Below are positions 54,808 through 63,516 of a DNA stretch of 64,000 nucleotides, in pieces. This DNA comes from RPRC01 sp034933285 (lineage in GTDB: Bacteria; Desulfobacterota; Desulfuromonadia; Geobacterales; Geobacteraceae), in assembly GCA_034933285.1 (NCBI GenBank), contig JAYFNT010000005.1, positions 62,001 to 126,000 of the forward strand. The letters run 5' to 3'. A program made the translations under genes and the position numbers. Each line of letters opens with the position of its first letter. Positions within the stretch are counted from its first letter, which is position 1. The notes beneath the pieces are model-generated. The model saw only the letters and a program-made list of their open reading frames with translations. It did no database searches and had not been told where the DNA came from.

Positions 54808-55290
54808 ATGAGTTTCAATCATTTTGACGATCAGGGCAGGGCGATCATGGTGGACATAAGCGCCAAGTCGCCGACCATGAGAACCGCGATTGCTACTTCT
54901 ACGGTTCATCTGAGCAAAGAGATTCTTGGAAACATAATCGAGGGAAAAGTCGCGAAAGGGGACGTGCTGGGCGTTGCCCGGCTGGCCGGAATCGCAGCGG
55001 CGAAGAAAACGCCGGATCTCATCCCGCTGTCCCATCCTCTCGCCCTCCATGCGGTTACCGTAGACTTCACCACTGATTTGGACGCGGGGGTGGTCAGGGT
55101 CGAGAGCATGGTGCGTGCCTTCGAGCGGACCGGTGTGGAGATGGAGGCCATGGTGTCCGCTTCGGTGGCCGCCCTGACCATCTACGACATGTGCAAGGGC
55201 GCAGACAAGGGCATCCGCATCGGGGAGGTAAAGCTTCTGTTCAAGGAGGGCGGCAAGAGCGGCACCTACCGCAGGGAGGACAAACAGTGA
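54808..55290 (+). CDS. moaC: Cyclic pyranopterin monophosphate synthase
   Basis: 160 aa: MVDISAKSPTMRTAIA, PDLIPLSHPLAL with active-site His, and EMEAMVSASVAALTIYDMCKG with catalytic Lys region. It works with MoaA to make precursor Z of molybdopterin. Stop overlaps the next start. Confidence 0.97.
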   Translation: MSFNHFDDQGRAIMVDISAKSPTMRTAIATSTVHLSKEILGNIIEGKVAKGDVLGVARLAGIAAAKKTPDLIPLSHPLALHAVTVDFTTDLDAGVVRVESMVRAFERTGVEMEAMVSASVAALTIYDMCKGADKGIRIGEVKLLFKEGGKSGTYRREDKQ

Positions 55291-55772
55291 AAGCAGGAAT
55301 CCTGACCTTAAGCGACAAGGGCGCCCGCGGGGAACGGGTCGACCTGAGCGGTCCGGCTTTAACCGAATGGCTGAAGCTAAAAGGCGTGGAAACTGAGGCC
55401 TACGAGATGATCCCGGACGATGAGGAACTCATAGCGGCAAAGCTGTCTGAATGGGCCGACAGCGGCAGCCTTGACATCATCCTCACTACCGGAGGCACCG
55501 GAGTATCTCCCCGAGATGTGACCCCTGAGGCGACCATGAGGATACTTGCCAAGGTCATACCGGGCCTTGGGGAGCTGATGCGGTTCAAGAGCCTGGCCAA
55601 AACGCCGTCCGCTGCCATTTCACGGGCGGTAGCAGGCATCAGGGGCAGGACCCTGATCATCAACCTCCCCGGAAGCCCCAGGGGTGCTGTGGAGAATCTC
55701 GAAGCGGTGTGGGACGCCGTGCCGCACGCGGTTGCCAAGATCCAGGGCGACCCGAGCGATTGTGCCCGTTGA
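55287..55772 (+). CDS. mogA: MogA/MoaB family molybdopterin adenylyltransferase
   Basis: 161 aa from GTG 55287, overlapping the moaC stop (GTGA). LTLSDKGARGERVDLSG, LTTGGTGVSPRDVTPEA and INLPGSPRGAVENLEAV are the family signatures. It adenylylates molybdopterin before MoeA adds metal. MoaB would be an equally fair name. Confidence 0.93.
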   Translation: MKAGILTLSDKGARGERVDLSGPALTEWLKLKGVETEAYEMIPDDEELIAAKLSEWADSGSLDIILTTGGTGVSPRDVTPEATMRILAKVIPGLGELMRFKSLAKTPSAAISRAVAGIRGRTLIINLPGSPRGAVENLEAVWDAVPHAVAKIQGDPSDCAR

Positions 55773-55781
55773 GGTTGTTTC

Positions 55782-56111
55782 CTATCTGGAGGCGGACACC
55801 AGCAGCCCGCGGTCGATAACAGTGACGCGACACGCCGAATAGCCGCCTCGTTTCAGGCGGAAGAGGATGAAGGGCGCTGCCAGGGGGGATACTTCAGGCA
55901 GGAATACCCTGTATGAGCCTGCCGGGATTCCGTTGCCGGATTTCTTGGAAAGGCTCGTCGGGAAGATCTGTGCGAAAGCGGCAAATGGATCGGACATGTT
56001 ATGTCCATATGAGTCGCTATAATTGATTCCGGATAGCGATTTTTCAACAGGAGGGAAAAGGGACCGGGAAATAACGCGAAGTGTATTTCGGAGACGCTTG
56101 AGGGCATTCAT
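55782..56111 (-). CDS. Hypothetical protein, uncertain
   Basis: 109 aa, no family recognised. The composition is protein-like (SGNGIPAGSYRVFLPEVSP), but the ribosome site is weak and there is no context link. It occupies part of the otherwise empty 55773-56366 gap and could be spurious. Confidence 0.4.
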   Translation of the reverse strand: MNALKRLRNTLRVISRSLFPPVEKSLSGINYSDSYGHNMSDPFAAFAQIFPTSLSKKSGNGIPAGSYRVFLPEVSPLAAPFILFRLKRGGYSACRVTVIDRGLLVSASR

Positions 56112-56196
56112 AGCGCCAGTTTACTATGGAACAGGGATCGCTGGCAAATATGTTGTTACCTGTAGGGGTAGTCCCTTGCGGTTGCCCATGCTTTGG

Positions 56197-56296
56197 ACCC
56201 CCTCACCCCGCCTTCGTCGACCCTCTCCCTTGAGGGCGAGGGTATTGTTAACCCTCGCCATTTAGGGAGAGGGTGGGCGGAGCCCGGGTGAGGGGA
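56197..56296. repeat. Intergenic CCCTCACCC/GGGTGAGGG element, second copy
   Basis: Same boundary words and inner CCCTCTCCC/GGGAGAGGG pairs as 47076-47195. Lies just upstream of the molybdenum-storage-like gene. Confidence 0.8.
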
Positions 56297-56366
56297 GGTA
56301 ACGGGACGTTATGTCCCGGAGAGTTTTGGATTGAATTATCAATTTCATTAATAGGAAGGTGCCGTA

Positions 56367-57173
56367 ATGACAAAGCGCATGGAAATCAACAACAAACTCC
56401 GGGGGGAAACCCTGGTCCGCAAGGGGCTGATGAAGAAGCACGCGGGGATATCGCAACTCAGATTGGTGCCCGATCTTCATGTTGTAAAAATCGGGGGGCA
56501 TGGAATCGTAGACTTCGGTCGTCAGGTGGTTCTCCCCCTGATGGAGGAGATCGGAGAGCTGTCGCAAAAGTATAAAATGCTGATTGTCACTGGCGGCGGC
56601 GTGAGGGTGAGGCACATACTCGACATCGGTATCGACCTCGGGATGCCGACCGGCGTTCTGGCCGAACTTGCCGGAAAGATCAGTGAACAGAACGCTGAAA
56701 TCGTTACTCTCCTCCTCTCCAAATGGAACGGCTCGCGGCTCAAACCCGGCGACCTTCTTGACCTTCCCACGATGCTCCATCTGGGCCTCCTGCCGGTGAT
56801 CCAGGGAACTCCGCCCTACGGCCTTTTCGAACATCCTCCCGAACTGGGTCTCATTCCTCCGCATCGTACCGATACCGGCGCGCTCCTGATGGCGGAAGTG
56901 CTTGGTGCGAAGAGCTGCATTCTCATGAAAAACGTGGATGGACTTTTCACGGAAGACCCAAGGGTGAATCCCAAGGCTGAACTTATCAGAGATATCACCG
57001 TGGATGAACTGTTGAAAATGGATATGGAAGACATGGTCATGGAGCGGAAGGTTCTCTTCCTGTTGAAGGACGCGGCGAATGTCAAGGAAGTGATGATAAT
57101 CAACGGCCACAAGCGGGGCATGCTGGAAAGGGCGCTCGAAGGCGAAAACGTGGGCACTGTCATACGGGCATAG
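56367..57173 (+). CDS. Molybdenum storage protein subunit-like
   Basis: 268 aa amino-acid-kinase fold related to UMP kinase. HVVKIGGHGIVDFG, IVTGGGVRVRHILDIG, and the storage-protein-type loop PPYGLFEHPP...LIPPHRTDTGALLMAEVLG, then MKNVDGLFTEDP. This resembles Azotobacter MoSto subunits, which pack molybdate or tungstate into polyoxometalate clusters using ATP. Only one subunit gene is present, so a homo-oligomer is implied. Location after the Tup and Mo-cofactor genes supports metal storage. An ordinary UMP kinase is the alternative, less likely because of the loop. Confidence 0.85.
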   Translation: MTKRMEINNKLRGETLVRKGLMKKHAGISQLRLVPDLHVVKIGGHGIVDFGRQVVLPLMEEIGELSQKYKMLIVTGGGVRVRHILDIGIDLGMPTGVLAELAGKISEQNAEIVTLLLSKWNGSRLKPGDLLDLPTMLHLGLLPVIQGTPPYGLFEHPPELGLIPPHRTDTGALLMAEVLGAKSCILMKNVDGLFTEDPRVNPKAELIRDITVDELLKMDMEDMVMERKVLFLLKDAANVKEVMIINGHKRGMLERALEGENVGTVIRA

Positions 57174-57263
57174 CTCCGTTGACAACCTGCCGGCAAGGGT
57201 ATATCCTATAAATAAGCCCTCCGAAGTACCCAGGGAGGAAAAAGAGGAAGGAGGTAACCCTTC

Positions 57264-57473
57264 ATGGCAGGCAAGATCTTTTACCGGGAAAGAAGCAAGA
57301 TGACGGATGGAGCGCATCAGCCGCGCTACATCCTGGTGGCCGTGTCCGGAGTCGACCTGAAAGTGTACGGTCAGCATCTCCGCATGTGCGAAATGAAACA
57401 GATCGCAGATGGGGTGGGCGCTGAGCTCGTTGCACTGGGAAGAGGAGAGAAACACGGCACGAAAGCCGACTAA
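57264..57473 (+). CDS. Small protein beside the Mo-storage gene
   Basis: 69 aa behind GGAAGGAGG. Starts MAGKIFYRERSKMTDGAHQP and has RYILVAVSGVDLKVYGQHLR, then an amphipathic helix (EMKQIADGVGAEL). The look is of a compact conserved domain, no family name known to me. It follows the storage-like gene by 90 bases and precedes a shared terminator, so a helper or regulatory subunit is possible. Confidence 0.75.
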   Translation: MAGKIFYRERSKMTDGAHQPRYILVAVSGVDLKVYGQHLRMCEMKQIADGVGAELVALGRGEKHGTKAD

Positions 57474-57499
57474 GCAGTCGGCTGAAACTGCAGTAGTGA

Positions 57500-57540
57500 A
57501 AGAAAGGGGGTTGCCGAAAGGTAGCCCCCTTTCTTTTTTC
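57500..57540 (+). terminator. Terminator ending the Mo/W region
   Basis: AGAAAGGGGG-TTGCC, loop, GGTA-CCCCCTTTCT followed by TTTTTT. Clear Rho-independent terminator. Confidence 0.9.
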
Positions 57541-57596
57541 ATGGTGGTGCGGTGATCTTGCCGCCACTCCCGTCATGCCGGCAAGTCATCCTTTAA

Positions 57597-57772
57597 CCTG
57601 AATCCGTGACGTAAGAGAGCCGTGCGAGCGGAATGCCGGGGTCCAACGCCGCTGGCTCCGTTACGTGCCGGTTACGTCGGGTGAACGTCGTCGGGGTGGC
57701 AAAACTGCCCGGAATGCAAAAATAAGAGGCATTGCCCGTTCGCGAAGGCGCTAAGGCGTCACGGATTCAGGT
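57597..57772 (-). repeat. Dispersed 176-bp repeat, copy 4 (inverted)
   Basis: Ends CCTGAATCCGTGACG and GCGTCACGGATTCAGG. The interior matches copies 1 and 3 on the opposite strand (AACCCCGGCATTCCGCTCGC-like word in reverse). It marks the junction between the metal region and the phage-derived cassette. Confidence 0.85.
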
Positions 57773-57933
57773 TTAAGTTAGACCTTCATGGTCAGACTGC
57801 TTTGGCGAAGCAGGCAGGGGGAGATGTTGAGGGCTTATATTTGTACGGCGGCGTGATAATACGAGCTCAAAAAGATGTGATAATGGCCGGAGAAATTTAT
57901 TTGATATGGTCAAAAATGATTTGATTTTGGACG

Positions 57934-57959
57934 AAAAAAAGGCGGGGAAGCCCCCGCCC
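57934..57959 (-). terminator. Terminator of the phage-derived operon
   Basis: Read leftward, GGCGGGGGCTTCCCCGCC is followed by seven T. It closes the leftward phage cassette. The DNA from 57773 to 57933 is AT-rich and shows no gene. Confidence 0.85.
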
Positions 57960-57979
57960 ACTATCCAATAAATGTTGTG

Positions 57980-58096
57980 CTAAATGTCGAACCATTTCCC
58001 GCAGTCCTCACAATTCCACCGTATCTCTGGCCATGGGTTTTTTACCCTGTGAGGACGTGTCTTAAAACTACCGCAGTGTGGACATTTCGGATACAT
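57980..58096 (-). CDS. 38-residue zinc-ribbon protein
   Basis: ATG 58096 follows AAAAGGAA. Sequence MYPKCPHCGSFKT then WNCEDCGKWFDI: two CxxC knuckles, a single zinc ribbon. Small zinc ribbons of this kind are common in phage late operons. It is the last gene of the leftward cassette. Confidence 0.8.
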   Translation of the reverse strand: MYPKCPHCGSFKTRPHRVKNPWPEIRWNCEDCGKWFDI

Positions 58097-58121
58097 TGCA
58101 ATTTCCTTTTATCGCTTACGA

Positions 58122-60845
58122 CTAAATTCTTCCTTCCCTGGTTTGCCTCGCCAGTTGCTTAAGATGAGGAAAAATTTCCTTCGCAAGATCACTAGCTTTT
58201 GATTGATTTGTTACATTCGGGAGAATGAAGTTGAGGTCACCATTAAGATGTATGGCAGTGCCTCCAATTGCCGCATCAAGTTTGCTATTCGGGATTACTG
58301 TTCCGCCCTGGTTCCCTACTTTAAGGATCTCTGGACCCTTTTCACCGATTAAATAGGCCCTCCCTGGAACGATAGGTCCACCTGATGCACGAGGAGTTAT
58401 AGGGCTGCCCTGTGCATCAACAAACACAACCCCACTGGAATATTTGTTGCTGAACCAAGGATCAGAAGCAATGCTCATGGAACCAGATGCCGTGTTATAT
58501 GATTCGTATGGCGTAACTGGTTGCCCATTATCAAACATAGTGCCGGAATTCGCGTAAATCGGCGTATTGCTATTCCAGCCGACAATTTGACCGGTGTCCG
58601 TTTTGGTTTGTCCCTGGAGATTCAGAGCCTCCCGCATTTTCTTCAAGAGGATCTCTTGAAGTTGAATCTTATTTGTTAAACCCGCGATCGCAACTTGATC
58701 ACCTTGGGCTGTCGCCAATTTCAGACTATCCTGCAATTCCGCCAATTTGATCATGCCTTCACTGAGTTTACTATTGGCGTCGATCCATTCCTGATCGAAC
58801 CCCATCAGCTTTTCGAGATCAGCTTTCATCTGCGCGATTTCTTGTTCATATCCTCTCCGAGCCTGATTTTCACGGTTCTGGGCAGAGATCAGATCAATAG
58901 ACCTTTTCTGCTCAATGGCAGCCAAAGCAGTGATCGCTCCGGCAATCCCATCCTCAGCTTCCTTTTTCAAACGAAGATATTCTATGCTTTTCTGGTCGGC
59001 AGCCTGTTTTGCTTGCTCCGCAGCCACATATTGACCCGCGGTTTCCAGAGTCGAAATCTGAATTTTCCGGTATTCTCCTTCTCTCTCTCGAAGTGCTTCT
59101 TTCATCTTGGCTTCGCTGTCCACGAATATCTTCGCGTAATTAAGTTGCGCCGCCTGAACTACCTCGATCGCCTTCTGATTTCTTGCTGTTTCATCCAAAT
59201 ATTCAGGGCTCTTTTCACCTTTCTTTGCACCAATGAACCTGAGCAATTCCTCTTCTTTCCGCAGAAAAGCTTCAGCTGCCTCAAATTCCTTCTGAGCAGC
59301 ATTCAGCGCCGTCTCCTGTTCCTTGGAATAATACTCTTTTGTGGCAATCGTCCCTTGCTCATATCTGGTTTTCAAGGTAGCCGATTCGATGTCGGATTGA
59401 CCTTTCACCAGTTTGGCTTTGCTGTCCTGAATTTCCTTGAATGCCGAAAGTTCCTTGTTCATCAGTTCGATCTTTTCTTTGACCTGTTCAGGCGTGTCCT
59501 CTAACTGAAGCTTTGGAACATATCCAGCGCCACTTGTTCCAGGGCCAGCCATAAATTTTTTGATTACCGCGTCGGCTGCAGCATCTCTACCAGCACCGGA
59601 TGCTCCACCCTTGAATGCGTCGGGGTGGAGTTTGTCGTAAACCCATTCACCGATCCGCCCCTTGATGAAGGTGCTCTCAAATGCACTGCCGAAACCGTAG
59701 CCCAGGAGGCCAGCTAAACCGACCTGTCCGGCAGTGGCAAGGGATACGCCGCCGACTGCCGCCCCGGTTGCCATTCCACCGGCTGCCGCTCCGCCAGCAG
59801 CACTGGCTGCGGTTAATCCGATGCTTGCATTTCTCGCTGCTACAATTACATCTTTCAAGACTTTGAACTGCGAAATCAGAGATGTAACTCCTCCCAGCAA
59901 TTTCGCGCCGATCCAGATCTCAACAAAAAGCTTGCCGTGCTCAAGAAGTTCTTTTGCAACTGGCATAATGAGCCCAAAGACTCCTTTAACCTGTTCCCAA
60001 GCGTTCCGGATCTTGCTGGCCACCAGGTCCTGGTGGGTCTTCAAATAATTGTTGATTTGATCAACCCATTTTACCAGATCCTTAACGATGTCTGTGAAAC
60101 CGGCTTTCAAGATAAGGTTGACGCTTGTTTCAAGACTTGATTTTACAGCCCCCCAGGACTTGGAAAGGTCATCTGCCGCTGGTCCGAAACCTGACAGATA
60201 TTTTCCCAGATTCTCCATCAAAGTCCCGGACTGCTTCCATTGCTCAACCATTTGTTTCAAATCGCCGCCGACCATTCGTTGGAGCATGGTCGCCAGCTGT
60301 GACTGCATATTCACCTCACCTCTCAATAAGGAGGCAACCTCTTGCCTCAGCTGTGCTTCCCATTGGCCATTATTCGAATAGACAGCCACAGCATTTGCAA
60401 GTCTTGTAAATCCTTCAACTTGCGATTGATTGTTGTAGTTTATGACAACGCCCTGCTTTACGAGTTCTTCTGTGATAGCCTGAAGACTGGTAATATTGAG
60501 CGTCGTCTTGGCGTCGACTTGCTGCAAAGCTAAATTGAGACCTTCGGCATATTCCTTTGCTTTAGCGTAGTTCGTGGCTACGTCCGTTCCGCCTTGCAGA
60601 GATGTGATCATTGCAGCTGTTTTGACTACCGATTGCTGGAAGTTATCTACCGCTTCAAGACCTTTTTTAAATCCCCCGATCAACTTGTCTGCTGCGAACC
60701 AACTCAACATGGTCCCACCTGCAAACGATATTTGTCGTTGAAGCTTTTCCATGGCAGATCCAAGGGATATCACCGCGCCTTCGGTTGACTTGAATGCTGG
60801 TCCGGATTCGTTTTTCCCTCGGATTGTGATCTGTACAACGGCCAT
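58122..60845 (-). CDS. Phage tail tape measure protein
   Basis: 907 aa behind AAGGAGG. N-terminal tape-measure domain (residues about 1-260), a hydrophobic Gly/Ala segment (about 315-400), long helical coiled coil (about 455-760, many Glu, Lys, Gln), and a C-terminal part with PRASGGPIVPGRAYLIGEKG, typical of tape measures. It sets tail length and may aid DNA entry. The upstream tail assembly chaperone with frameshift fits the usual order. Baseplate and fibre genes that should follow are absent. Confidence 0.9.
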   Translation of the reverse strand: MAVVQITIRGKNESGPAFKSTEGAVISLGSAMEKLQRQISFAGGTMLSWFAADKLIGGFKKGLEAVDNFQQSVVKTAAMITSLQGGTDVATNYAKAKEYAEGLNLALQQVDAKTTLNITSLQAITEELVKQGVVINYNNQSQVEGFTRLANAVAVYSNNGQWEAQLRQEVASLLRGEVNMQSQLATMLQRMVGGDLKQMVEQWKQSGTLMENLGKYLSGFGPAADDLSKSWGAVKSSLETSVNLILKAGFTDIVKDLVKWVDQINNYLKTHQDLVASKIRNAWEQVKGVFGLIMPVAKELLEHGKLFVEIWIGAKLLGGVTSLISQFKVLKDVIVAARNASIGLTAASAAGGAAAGGMATGAAVGGVSLATAGQVGLAGLLGYGFGSAFESTFIKGRIGEWVYDKLHPDAFKGGASGAGRDAAADAVIKKFMAGPGTSGAGYVPKLQLEDTPEQVKEKIELMNKELSAFKEIQDSKAKLVKGQSDIESATLKTRYEQGTIATKEYYSKEQETALNAAQKEFEAAEAFLRKEEELLRFIGAKKGEKSPEYLDETARNQKAIEVVQAAQLNYAKIFVDSEAKMKEALREREGEYRKIQISTLETAGQYVAAEQAKQAADQKSIEYLRLKKEAEDGIAGAITALAAIEQKRSIDLISAQNRENQARRGYEQEIAQMKADLEKLMGFDQEWIDANSKLSEGMIKLAELQDSLKLATAQGDQVAIAGLTNKIQLQEILLKKMREALNLQGQTKTDTGQIVGWNSNTPIYANSGTMFDNGQPVTPYESYNTASGSMSIASDPWFSNKYSSGVVFVDAQGSPITPRASGGPIVPGRAYLIGEKGPEILKVGNQGGTVIPNSKLDAAIGGTAIHLNGDLNFILPNVTNQSKASDLAKEIFPHLKQLARQTREGRI

Positions 60846-60858
60846 GTTAACCTCCTTG

Positions 60859-61161
60859 CTATTCGGGTTCGGGCTCCATCTTTTGTAGTTCTGATTCGAT
60901 AAATGCCAGCATATCCAGGTCTTCCGCGCTCACCTCGTAAATCCTGCATACTTCACTTGCCAGGTTCATTTCCTTAAGAAGAATCAGTATCGATCTGATT
61001 GCAAAGACCCTTTGCACCTCATCCGGCAACCGATCCTCCAAAGTGATGCAGCCGGAATCAAAGCACATCGGTTCTACTTTGTGAATGGCATATCCTTCAC
61101 GGCAACGCTCGCAATACACATTTTGGTAATCGAGTCTGGCCGCGAGGTGAGCGCGGATCAG
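60859..61161 (-). CDS. Tail assembly chaperone, -1 frameshift extension
   Basis: Frame open from the slippery site at 61161-61167 to the stop at 60859, about 100 residues (LIRAHLAARLDYQNVYCERC...). It has no good start of its own; a GTG at 61119 lacks a ribosome site. Translation is expected by -1 slippage from the gene at 61158-61601, giving a product of about 247 aa, as for lambda GT. CERC and C...C residues (MCFDSGC) suggest a zinc knuckle, common in T-type extensions. Confidence 0.85.
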   Translation of the reverse strand: MIRAHLAARLDYQNVYCERCREGYAIHKVEPMCFDSGCITLEDRLPDEVQRVFAIRSILILLKEMNLASEVCRIYEVSAEDLDMLAFIESELQKMEPEPE

Positions 61162-61601
61162 TTTTTTGGCTCTGTTTCATCATCCGCAATAAGGTCTTCA
61201 AGCCCAAAAAGATCATCATCGGTGACGGGTTCAATCGCATCGTTTTCAAGAAAGCCAGTTGCGAGTGTCGAATTGGTGAACACAAAACTTGAAAACTCTC
61301 TGTATAGCCGCATCAGTCTGTCACGGTTCTCAGGAGTAAAATTGAACAGCGCCCCATCCGGGAGAAGAAAGCCTGGGTGGTCGTGATCATCCTTCTTCCT
61401 CCAGTTCAAGACAGCTGCTCTGCCGAGAAAGACGTCATATGCAACTGCTGGTTTGATGCCTGTCTTCTTGCTGACCTTTTCAGCTTTCTCCATCAGTGCA
61501 GCTAATGCTTCCTTGGAAACGTGCTTCAATAAAACTTCAGTGTCATTATCGAAATCGAACCATCGTTCCGGGGTTTTCTCGAAAAGCCCAATTTTGGCCA
61601 T
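61158..61601 (-). CDS. Phage tail assembly chaperone (G-type)
   Basis: 147 aa from ATG 61601 behind CAGGAGG. Helical protein (AKIGLFEKTPERWFDFDNDT, then VSKEALAALMEKAEKVSKK). Its last codons read CCA AAA AAC TGA, a canonical A-AAA-AAC slippery heptamer abutting the stop, with a 5-bp GC hairpin (61140-61156) four bases on. Position before the tape measure gene and the frameshift make the function clear although primary similarity is slight. Confidence 0.85.
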   Translation of the reverse strand: MAKIGLFEKTPERWFDFDNDTEVLLKHVSKEALAALMEKAEKVSKKTGIKPAVAYDVFLGRAAVLNWRKKDDHDHPGFLLPDGALFNFTPENRDRLMRLYREFSSFVFTNSTLATGFLENDAIEPVTDDDLFGLEDLIADDETEPKN

Positions 61602-61734
61602 GTTGCCTCCTGATTTATTGTTTTTGCCGTGGTTAGCAGCGCATGCCATAAGCATGGCGGGGGTCTCCCAAGGCTTTGCCCCTGGCGAACCATAAAGAGG
61701 ACTCGCTATCCATCGCCGAAAAATGGACAGCGTC

Positions 61735-61774
61735 TTATCCCGGTCTATGGCCCGCCAAATCTCGACCGGGATAA
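61735..61774 (-). terminator. Inverted repeat after capsid gene
   Basis: TTATCCCGGTC and GACCGGGATAA form a perfect 11-bp stem around an 18-base loop, ten bases after the capsid stop on the transcribed strand. No T-run; may attenuate the transcript so capsid exceeds tail proteins. Confidence 0.5.
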
Positions 61775-61783
61775 GGCAAACCT

Positions 61784-63181
61784 CTACGCAATAACTGACT
61801 TGTAAGCCCCACGATAATCAGTGGGTTCACATTCATAGTCATGGGTGATGCGGTACTGTATGGCACCACGAACGAACATCTGACCGCCGGCAGTCGGGTT
61901 GTCAGCAACTACCATCAAGGGTTCCTTCTGACCGTTAAGGAACGCCAGCTCCACGATCTCGCATTCGTTGGGATCGGCGAACATCAGCCAGTCATTCGTG
62001 TCGACCATGAAAGGGCATTCGATAAGGCCTTCATCCTTGAAGAACCTGAACATGCAGTTCCCGTTATCCACCGTGACCGCCTGAGGGGAAAAATCGTTGA
62101 CGTTCTTGACGATTCCGAACAACTCACTCGGGAATGCTACCGTCACTGGCCGCAGGTTCAGACGCTCTCCGCTCTCCGGTTCGGCCTGCCGGGCCATGGC
62201 CGTGCGGGCCGCCAGGGCTGCCGCGATGGAGTATGCAGCTGAGCCCAGATTACCGTGGTCGACATGGAAAAGTGCCTTGCTGTCACCTTTATAGTTGGCA
62301 TTACTGAGGAACGGTGCCCAGACGCGTTTTGCCATGGTGCGCCGGGCCGCCCGGGGGAGGCGGGAAATGATCTTCTGAACAACTCTCAGGTCGTCGTTGA
62401 TGATCGTCCGCCGGTTGATGGTGATGATGCCGCCTCTCTCCTGGATGGCATATTCGACTTTTTCGTCTGTGACTTCTCCGAGATCGGGATAGTCATCGAT
62501 ATCGGTATTGACATCGGGCAGATCGCCGTAATAGCCGATACGGATCGATTCGAGAGTGCGGAAATCAGTCGCATTGCGGATGTTGTTTCCGACAAGGCGC
62601 GACACGCCGAAATCATCCAGCTCGCGGTAATCCTGGGTCATGCGGCGGTACAGGGTATTCCCCAAGACGTAAGCGAATGAAGAGTCCCCGTAGGCGGCCT
62701 GCATCCTGCGAAGCTGCTGCGGGTTGAGTACCCCTGTTACTTCACTATCCCCCGTCATCTCAACGTATGCGGCGCGAAGGCTGACGAGGGGTGGCACATC
62801 GCGCATGGAGTCCGATACGTTTACCCCGAGCATTTTGTCAAACGCTGCCTGCAGCCTTTCGGCGCTTCCGCGGCCGACTCGAACTTCTCCGGCGCCTGTG
62901 ACACTGCCACTTCCCGTCATCCTGTCCAGCATCTCTTTCTCCAATCTGATTGCGGCGCGCAACTCCTCAATCCCGAAATTTTTTCCTTCAAACTGCTTCT
63001 TCATTTTGTGGCATACGACTTCCGGAAGTTTGCTGAGCAAAAGTTCGGAACTCAGCAAGGCAGCGCATGTCATCCTTTGCGTATAGCCGGGATCTATATT
63101 GCCAGAGCCCTCGTAATGAAGGGTTTCTTCTCCGGCCTTACCTGCGTTTGCAGCGCTCGTTACGTCATTTTTTATCGCCAT
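61784..63181 (-). CDS. Phage major capsid-like protein
   Basis: 465 aa from ATG 63181 behind AAAGGGAG. The C-terminal two-thirds resemble Mu-type/HK97-fold capsids: YAIQERGGIITINRRTIIND, RAARRTMAKRVWAPFLSN, ALFHVDHGNLGSAA, LNGQKEPLMVVADNP. The N-terminal about 190 residues are helical with EELRAAIRLEKEMLDRM and a Gly-rich turn, perhaps a scaffold-like domain. Homology in detail would need a search; the capsid role is supported by neighbouring tail genes. Confidence 0.8.
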   Translation of the reverse strand: MAIKNDVTSAANAGKAGEETLHYEGSGNIDPGYTQRMTCAALLSSELLLSKLPEVVCHKMKKQFEGKNFGIEELRAAIRLEKEMLDRMTGSGSVTGAGEVRVGRGSAERLQAAFDKMLGVNVSDSMRDVPPLVSLRAAYVEMTGDSEVTGVLNPQQLRRMQAAYGDSSFAYVLGNTLYRRMTQDYRELDDFGVSRLVGNNIRNATDFRTLESIRIGYYGDLPDVNTDIDDYPDLGEVTDEKVEYAIQERGGIITINRRTIINDDLRVVQKIISRLPRAARRTMAKRVWAPFLSNANYKGDSKALFHVDHGNLGSAAYSIAAALAARTAMARQAEPESGERLNLRPVTVAFPSELFGIVKNVNDFSPQAVTVDNGNCMFRFFKDEGLIECPFMVDTNDWLMFADPNECEIVELAFLNGQKEPLMVVADNPTAGGQMFVRGAIQYRITHDYECEPTDYRGAYKSVIA

Positions 63182-63224
63182 CGCTATTACTCCCTTTCTT
63201 GTCGCTGTATGCAAAAACAACCTG

Positions 63225-63515
63225 TCAATCCGGATGACCAATGCATGATGCTGGCGGCTCCCGGGACTTCTGTTGCTGGCAGCCCCTACAAAACTGCCCG
63301 GCGATCAGTGCTTCGCACATGTCTATTCGCTCAGTGTTGCCGAGTCCGGCGAGTACTGGCACAAGTCCATGCAGTATCCTGATTTTCACGGTCATGTAAT
63401 TGGGACGGGTCGTCACTCGGAGCAAGCAAAAATGGGAGTGCCCATCTTTCACGATGGAATAGATCCTGCCATTTCCTTTGAACGGCGGAATTCGGTTCTT
63501 CGGGCTTTTCGCCAC
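63225..63515 (-). CDS. Hypothetical phage-cassette protein
   Basis: 96 aa from GTG 63515 behind GGGGGAG, one base after the Mor-like gene stop. Basic, with NRIPPFKGNGRIYSIVKDGH; no family recognised. Placement between activator and capsid suggests a small early/middle gene. Confidence 0.55.
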   Translation of the reverse strand: MAKSPKNRIPPFKGNGRIYSIVKDGHSHFCLLRVTTRPNYMTVKIRILHGLVPVLAGLGNTERIDMCEALIAGQFCRGCQQQKSREPPASCIGHPD

Positions 63516-63516
63516 T

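Noticed and set aside
56262..57542. 426-codon frame on the minus strand over the Mo-storage-like gene
   Set aside because: Its opposite strand encodes a clear kinase-fold protein with family motifs and a ribosome site; the antisense frame is an artefact of GC-rich codon bias.
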